From Synergistaceae bacterium (lineage in GTDB: Bacteria; Synergistota; Synergistia; Synergistales; Aminobacteriaceae), in contig JAFSQO010000303.1 in the NCBI GenBank assembly GCA_017446645.1, forward strand, positions 1-9,286: 9,286 nt of DNA. The letters are read 5' to 3'. Positions 5,412 to 9,286 of the stretch are shown here, one piece after another. Positions within the stretch are counted from its first letter, which is position 1. Each line of letters opens with the position of its first letter. Under the pieces are notes generated by a model that had not been told where the DNA came from, did not search any database, and was given only the letters and a program-made list of their open reading frames with translations. Both the position numbers and the translations under genes were made by a program.

Positions 5412-6899
5412 CTTCAAACTATAAACCCATTTCTCGTTGCTGGCTTTCTGTTCTTCTTGAGTCTCGTAGCTGGTACACTCTCAGAGAAGATTAAAGTCCC
5501 TGCATTAATATTATTTCTGGGAATCGGAATGCTCGCAGGCGTTGACGGCCCAGGCGGTCTTGATTTCAGTGATGCAAATGCTGCCAACCAGGTCGGAACG
5601 TTTGCCCTTGCGTTTATATTATTCTCAGGCGGTTTTCAGACTCAATGGAGCGACATTAAACCAATCGTAACTCAGGGCGTAGTGCTCTCGACTTTGGGAG
5701 TGTTATTGACTGCTGTAGCTGCTGCCGTCCCCATTGCAATGCTGCCCCAGTTCACATATAAAGACGCGTTCCTGCTCGGTGCGATAATTTCATCTACTGA
5801 TGCTGCTGCTGTGTTCTCGATTTTGCGCACCCAAAAAATCGGACTTAAAGGGACCTTGAAACCCATGTTAGAGTTCGAGTCAGGAAGCAACGACCCGATG
5901 GCAGTATTCTTGACTATCACTGCAATAACATGGCTGACGAGTCCTGATGTCCCTTTGAGCGAGCTTGCAGTAAAATTTGTCGTCCAAATGCTTGCAGGCG
6001 GAATAATGGGTTTTGTCATGGGAAAATTTGCCTGCTACATGATTCAAAGGCTCGAAGTTGCTAATGAAGCGTTATACCCTGTCTGGGGAATTTCTATAGT
6101 AATGATGACCTTCGGAATAACTGAAACTGTCTACGGCAACGGCTATCTTGCTGTCTACATCTGCGGCATTGTCATGTGCGACGGCAATTTTCTCTACAAG
6201 CACAGCCTTCAGAGATTTCACGACGGCTTTGCATGGCTCATGCAGATCATCATGTTCTTAGTACTTGGCCTGCTCGTCAATCCCTTGGACGTAATCAACA
6301 TTCCTGTTATAAGTGCCGGCCTGCTGATCTCGTTTGCATTAATGTTCATTGCAAGACCCATTGCTGTGTTTATCTGCACGATTTTCGGTAAATTGAATTT
6401 CCGTGAAAAATTATTCGTCTCATGGACAGGACTGCGAGGCGCAGTACCCATTATTCTCGCTACATATCCATTAACAGAAGGACATCCACAGGCGAAGTAC
6501 ATGTTCAACGTAATATTCTTCGTTGTCCTGACTTCAGTAATGCTTCAGGGAAAGACTTTAGGATGGGCAGCAAAATTGTTGAAACTCGATGCAGCAGTCA
6601 GAGAAGCAAAGACTTATCCCCTTGCATTTGATATAACGCCCGGAAGCGGCAATCAGGAAACCCGCGAAGTAGATTTGCTGCCTGATTACGCAATAATAGG
6701 GCACGAAGTCAAAGAGTTAAAATTCCCTGAAGGAGTTTCGATTCTGCTGATTAACAGAGGCTCTAAATTCTTAATTCCCAAGGGCGGTACTGTCTTAGAG
6801 AGCGGCGACACTCTTTTATTATTCGGTGAAAGGGCGAAATTATCAGAAGTTGAGAAAAATTTATCTGTGCAAGCTGATAATAATAATGAGTCAAAATAA
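5409..6899 (+). CDS. nhaP2: CPA1-family K+(Na+)/H+ antiporter with C-terminal RCK_C (TrkA_C) domain
   Basis: An inner-membrane antiporter that exchanges potassium (or sodium) for protons, in the line of E. coli CvrA/YcgO and Vibrio NhaP2. 496 residues from the TTG start. About 12-13 hydrophobic segments cover residues 6-390. Diagnostic stretches are ALILFLGIGMLAGVDGPGG (32-50), SSTDAAAVFS (128-137), LEFESGSNDPMAVFLT (154-169) with the conserved Asn161-Asp162 pair of electroneutral CPA1 exchangers, and GLRGAVPIILA (341-351). Residues about 420-485 form an RCK_C domain (IIGHEVKELKFPEGVSILLI ... LESGDTLLLFGE), a likely ligand-binding regulatory part. E. coli CvrA (578) has a further CorC_HlyC-type domain that is absent here. 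It appears to be transcribed alone. The ion (K+ or Na+) cannot be told from sequence. Confidence 0.9.
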   Translation: MLQTINPFLVAGFLFFLSLVAGTLSEKIKVPALILFLGIGMLAGVDGPGGLDFSDANAANQVGTFALAFILFSGGFQTQWSDIKPIVTQGVVLSTLGVLLTAVAAAVPIAMLPQFTYKDAFLLGAIISSTDAAAVFSILRTQKIGLKGTLKPMLEFESGSNDPMAVFLTITAITWLTSPDVPLSELAVKFVVQMLAGGIMGFVMGKFACYMIQRLEVANEALYPVWGISIVMMTFGITETVYGNGYLAVYICGIVMCDGNFLYKHSLQRFHDGFAWLMQIIMFLVLGLLVNPLDVINIPVISAGLLISFALMFIARPIAVFICTIFGKLNFREKLFVSWTGLRGAVPIILATYPLTEGHPQAKYMFNVIFFVVLTSVMLQGKTLGWAAKLLKLDAAVREAKTYPLAFDITPGSGNQETREVDLLPDYAIIGHEVKELKFPEGVSILLINRGSKFLIPKGGTVLESGDTLLLFGERAKLSEVEKNLSVQADNNNESK

Positions 6900-6908
6900 A
6901 ATTGCTCG

Positions 6909-6936
6909 TTGATTTTTTGTGTTCATGCGCTATTAT
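6909..6936 (+). promoter_or_regulatory. Probable promoter of the L,D-transpeptidase / YchF unit
   Basis: TTGATT (6909-6914), 16 bases, TATTAT (6931-6936), in the 82-base gap after the antiporter gene. I see no clear terminator for the antiporter in this gap. Confidence 0.4.
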
Positions 6937-6981
6937 TCATTTTAAAGCATGTAATTTTGTAAATAAGCGAGGTAATTAATC

Positions 6982-7842
6982 ATGCAAGATTTTCGCCAGT
7001 TCATAAAAGAAATTACGACATTGAAAACCGTCTGGATAGATAAAGGTGAAGGCAAATGGGTAGTCAAGAAACGTATGCACCCGTTCTTACGCGGCGTTAT
7101 AGGCGTTACTGTAATAGTTATCGGGGTTAGTGTATACTTGAATCTGCCATCGTTTAAGAAAGTTTTGACCAGTCAGAAGGCCGAAGCTGAACCTGAAGTA
7201 AAAATCTCCAGATTGATTGACTATGCCCCTGACAAGTTGACCGCTTCCCTGCCGACAATTAATGTCCCGGAGCAAACGCCTGAACCTGCAGCAATGAGAC
7301 ATGAGCGTCTGACTATGCCATTGAACTATGACGCTAACAACAGCGGCATGATAATTACTGAGCCTGAGAAACTCTTTAGACCTGTGCCTCAAGTCCAGGC
7401 CAGACCAGAGAGAATAAATAATTACGATGATGATAAATATAGAATCTTAGTCAGCAAATCAAAGTACACTCTTTCACTATTCAAGGGAAATGACTTAGTG
7501 AAGGAATATCCCATAGCAGTCGGCAGGAACCCGGGAGATAAGCGCAGAGTCGGCGACCACAGGACTCCAACCGGAGATTTCAAGATCGTATCGATTGAGG
7601 ATGCCTCCAAATGGAAGCATGATTTCGGTGACGGCAAGGGCAAAATCGCTGGTGCTTACGGACCCTGGTTCCTGAGACTTGATGCCAAGGGCTGGAAGGG
7701 AATAGGAATTCACGGAACCCATGACCCTGACTCAAGAGGCACTATGGCGACTGAAGGCTGCATAAGACTCAGCAATGAAGACATAGCCGAGCTGAGAAAT
7801 TACGCATATAGAAACATGCCCGTCACAATCAGGGAAAATTAG
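6982..7842 (+). CDS. Membrane-anchored L,D-transpeptidase (YkuD domain)
   Basis: Forms 3-3 cross-links in peptidoglycan between diaminopimelate residues, or attaches proteins to them, acting outside the inner membrane. 286 residues. A 35-residue basic cytoplasmic head is followed by one membrane segment (about 37-54, GVIGVTVIVIGVSVYLNL), a proline-rich linker (about 60-148) and a YkuD domain (153-284). The catalytic motif is seen as GIHGTHDP with His244 and, 16 residues on, TEGCIRLSNED with Cys260 and Arg262. The usual Ser-x-Gly-Cys is Thr-Glu-Gly-Cys here. There is no LysM or other obvious wall-binding domain. ATG 6982 has GAGGT 8 bases upstream. The ychF-like gene follows after 15 bases, its ribosome binding site overlapping this stop codon, so the two are probably one operon. 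Which of the possible YkuD reactions it performs cannot be decided. Confidence 0.92.
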   Translation: MQDFRQFIKEITTLKTVWIDKGEGKWVVKKRMHPFLRGVIGVTVIVIGVSVYLNLPSFKKVLTSQKAEAEPEVKISRLIDYAPDKLTASLPTINVPEQTPEPAAMRHERLTMPLNYDANNSGMIITEPEKLFRPVPQVQARPERINNYDDDKYRILVSKSKYTLSLFKGNDLVKEYPIAVGRNPGDKRRVGDHRTPTGDFKIVSIEDASKWKHDFGDGKGKIAGAYGPWFLRLDAKGWKGIGIHGTHDPDSRGTMATEGCIRLSNEDIAELRNYAYRNMPVTIREN

Positions 7843-7857
7843 GAGGCTTGAGTCATA

Positions 7858-8958
7858 ATGCTTAAATGCGGAATAGTCGGGTTGCCCTTATCCGGAAAGT
7901 CTACGGTCTTTAACGTCATAACCAGAGCAGGAGCAGAAGTTAAGCCCTATGCAGGAGGTAAGACAGAACCCAACAGGGCACTCGTCAGTGTACCTGATTC
8001 AAGATTTGATAAACTCGTAGAAATTTTTGTGCCTAAGAGCGTAAAACCTGCTGATGTTGAATTCGTTGACTTAGCGGGACTTTCACGTGATGCAGGCAAG
8101 GGCGCAGGTCTGGGCAATTCGTTTTTGTCTTTCGTGGCTGAATCAGAAGCGTTACTGCATGTGGTGAGGGTCTTCAAGAATCCTTCTGTGCCTCACCCTG
8201 AGAACAGCATAGACCCGTTAAGGGACTGGAACATAGTAGAAGCTGAATTGATTTACCGCGATTTAGGAGTTATAGGCGGGAGGCTTTCACGTCTTGATGA
8301 GAAGAAGGCCAAGAAGAAATTGACTCCTTCAGAAGTTGCAGAACTTGAACTCCTCAAGCAGCTTGAAGAACACTTAATGAACGAGCTGCCTTTGCGTGAA
8401 TTTGCCTTAACTGATGAGCAAAAGAGATCTCTTGCAGGTTTTGCATTCTTGACCCTTAAGCCTGAGCTTGTCGTGCTGAATCTCGATGACACTCAGACAG
8501 GGGAGAATATCCCGGAACTTGCCGGCCTTGAGGCAGAACTCTCAAAACGTAATATGAAGTCAATAAAAGTCTTTGGAGCTACGGAGATGGAACTCGAACA
8601 GCTTGACCCTGAAGACCGTGCAGAATTCATGAAGGACTTAGCCATAACAGAACCGGGCCGTGAAAGGCTTATTCATGAGGCATATAAATTACTTGGGTTA
8701 ATATCTTTCTTCACGTCAGGCTCAGACGAAGTAAGGGCGTGGACCCTCAAAGCCGGAAGCAATGCAGTAGACGCTGCCGGAGCAATTCATTCGGACTTAG
8801 CGCGCGGCTTTATCAGGGCACAGGTTGTAGCGTACGATGATTTTATCGCGAACAATGCAAGCATAGCCCAGTGCCGAGAAAAAGGAGTTCTGAGACTTGA
8901 AGGCAAGGAGTATATCGTGAAGGACGGCGACATGATAGAGATTCGCTTTAACGTGTAA
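7858..8958 (+). CDS. ychF: YchF/OLA1-family nucleotide-binding protein (Obg-related), divergent
   Basis: A cytoplasmic P-loop NTPase of the YchF/OLA1 branch of the Obg family, usually an ATPase bound to ribosomes and linked to stress responses. 366 residues (E. coli 363). The order is a P-loop GLPLSGKST (8-16), a switch region DLAGLSRDAGKGAGLGNSFL (71-90), a charged helical insertion (about 140-185), NLDD at 208-211 in the G4 position, and a C-terminal TGS-like DUF933 domain (about 283-365: FFTSGSDEVRAWTL, GFIRAQVV, EGKEYIVKDGD) that fits the family very well. It differs from typical YchF in the P-loop (usually GLPNVGKST), in KTEPN for TIEPN, and in NLDD where NxxE is usual, so it may be a second YchF-like type rather than the housekeeping one. 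AGGAGG at 7841-7846 overlaps the stop of the preceding gene; ATG 7858 follows 11 bases later. Confidence 0.88.
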   Translation: MLKCGIVGLPLSGKSTVFNVITRAGAEVKPYAGGKTEPNRALVSVPDSRFDKLVEIFVPKSVKPADVEFVDLAGLSRDAGKGAGLGNSFLSFVAESEALLHVVRVFKNPSVPHPENSIDPLRDWNIVEAELIYRDLGVIGGRLSRLDEKKAKKKLTPSEVAELELLKQLEEHLMNELPLREFALTDEQKRSLAGFAFLTLKPELVVLNLDDTQTGENIPELAGLEAELSKRNMKSIKVFGATEMELEQLDPEDRAEFMKDLAITEPGRERLIHEAYKLLGLISFFTSGSDEVRAWTLKAGSNAVDAAGAIHSDLARGFIRAQVVAYDDFIANNASIAQCREKGVLRLEGKEYIVKDGDMIEIRFNV

Positions 8959-8977
8959 CATAAAGGCATTCAAGAGC

Positions 8978-9008
8978 TTGACCGATAGTTACAACCTGTT
9001 GTTATACT
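8978..9008 (+). promoter_or_regulatory. Probable promoter of the last gene, with inverted repeats
   Basis: TTGACC (8978-8983) and extended -10 TGTTATACT (TATACT at 9003-9008), with a 19-base spacer that is long but tolerable with an extended -10. Inside it is ACAAC-CT-GTTGT (8991-9002), and TCAAG-AG-CTTGA (8970-8981) overlaps the -35. These small inverted repeats could be operator sites. Confidence 0.45.
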
Positions 9009-9039
9009 CAAAAAAATTTCTAATATGGAGGTATTAATC

Positions 9040-9286
9040 ATGAGAATAACAATATGCGCAATTATCATGTTATTTGTGCTTTTCGGAACAGCGTTTGCTG
9101 ATATGAAACCCGTGAAAAGTTTTGAAGCGAGAAAGCCCATTCCTTATAACGGCAATCAATTCGGGTTCGTTTACGGCGGTGCTCTGACAGAAAATGTTGA
9201 AGGCAAAGTTAATGTTCATCCGGTTACTTATGAGCTTAACGGAATTAAAATTGCGGCGAATGTTTACACTCCTGCCGATTATGATG
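9040..9286 (+). CDS. Secreted protein, probable alpha/beta hydrolase, partial (3' end outside window)
   Basis: The first 82 residues are present. A signal peptide (MRITICAIIMLFVLFGTAFA, likely cut after residue 20) is followed by a short linker and then VTYELNGIKIAANVYTPADYD, which runs to the edge. That stretch resembles the opening strands of YcjY-like alpha/beta hydrolases (dienelactone hydrolase group), where such a sequence leads to the oxyanion-hole strand. The catalytic triad would lie beyond the window, so the assignment is tentative and no substrate can be given. The ATG is chosen from GGAGGT at 9027-9032, 7 bases upstream. The gene has its own likely promoter and so is probably separate from the ychF unit. 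Only the export signal is firm. Confidence 0.7.
   Translation, partial: MRITICAIIMLFVLFGTAFADMKPVKSFEARKPIPYNGNQFGFVYGGALTENVEGKVNVHPVTYELNGIKIAANVYTPADYD

Noticed and set aside
1..9286. CRISPR arrays, tRNA or rRNA genes, prophage or defence genes
   Set aside because: No spaced direct repeats, cloverleaf-like sequences or matching proteins were seen on either strand.

Overview
This window looks like an ordinary chromosomal segment of a bacterium of the phylum Synergistetes (Synergistota). The strongest pointer is the 841-residue secreted protein, which ends in Ser-Gly-Cys-Asn, a hydrophobic helix and Arg-Arg-Lys. That is the layout of the Synergist-CTERM sorting signal. Base composition is moderate (estimated by eye, not computed) and codon use looks even across the genes. 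Genus and species cannot be told from this.

Layout. Positions 1-2189 on the minus strand hold the lysine/diaminopimelate cluster dapA-dapB-dapH. The genes are packed with 1-2 bases between them, and dapH runs off the window. Positions 2190-2473 are a long 5' leader for this operon. It has a good sigma70-type promoter, a 35-codon leader peptide with three Lys codons in six, a rho-independent terminator, and a segment at the leader stop codon that is complementary to the terminator loop. Together these look like a ribosome-mediated transcription attenuator responding to lysine, and I consider this the most interesting part of the window. Divergently, 2587-5112 encodes a secreted Tp47-like protein with a duplicated C-terminal module. 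Its stop codon is followed at once by a remnant of an IS200/IS605-type (TnpB) element (about 5113-5290): a decayed tnpB 3' end, two hairpins with the same loop, and the conserved right-end hairpin ending in TAGTTCAC. This may be a solitary omega-RNA scaffold.

The plus strand then carries a CPA1-type K+(Na+)/H+ antiporter (5409-6899, TTG start), a probable two-gene unit of a membrane-anchored L,D-transpeptidase (6982-7842) and a YchF-like GTPase (7858-8958), and the start of a secreted protein that looks like an alpha/beta hydrolase (9040 onward).

Functionally, dapA/dapB/dapH make diaminopimelate for the cell wall and for lysine. The L,D-transpeptidase acts on the same wall, cross-linking through diaminopimelate. 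The DapA enzyme appears to lack key residues of the known lysine feedback site, so control of the pathway through the leader RNA would make biological sense. That link is inference.
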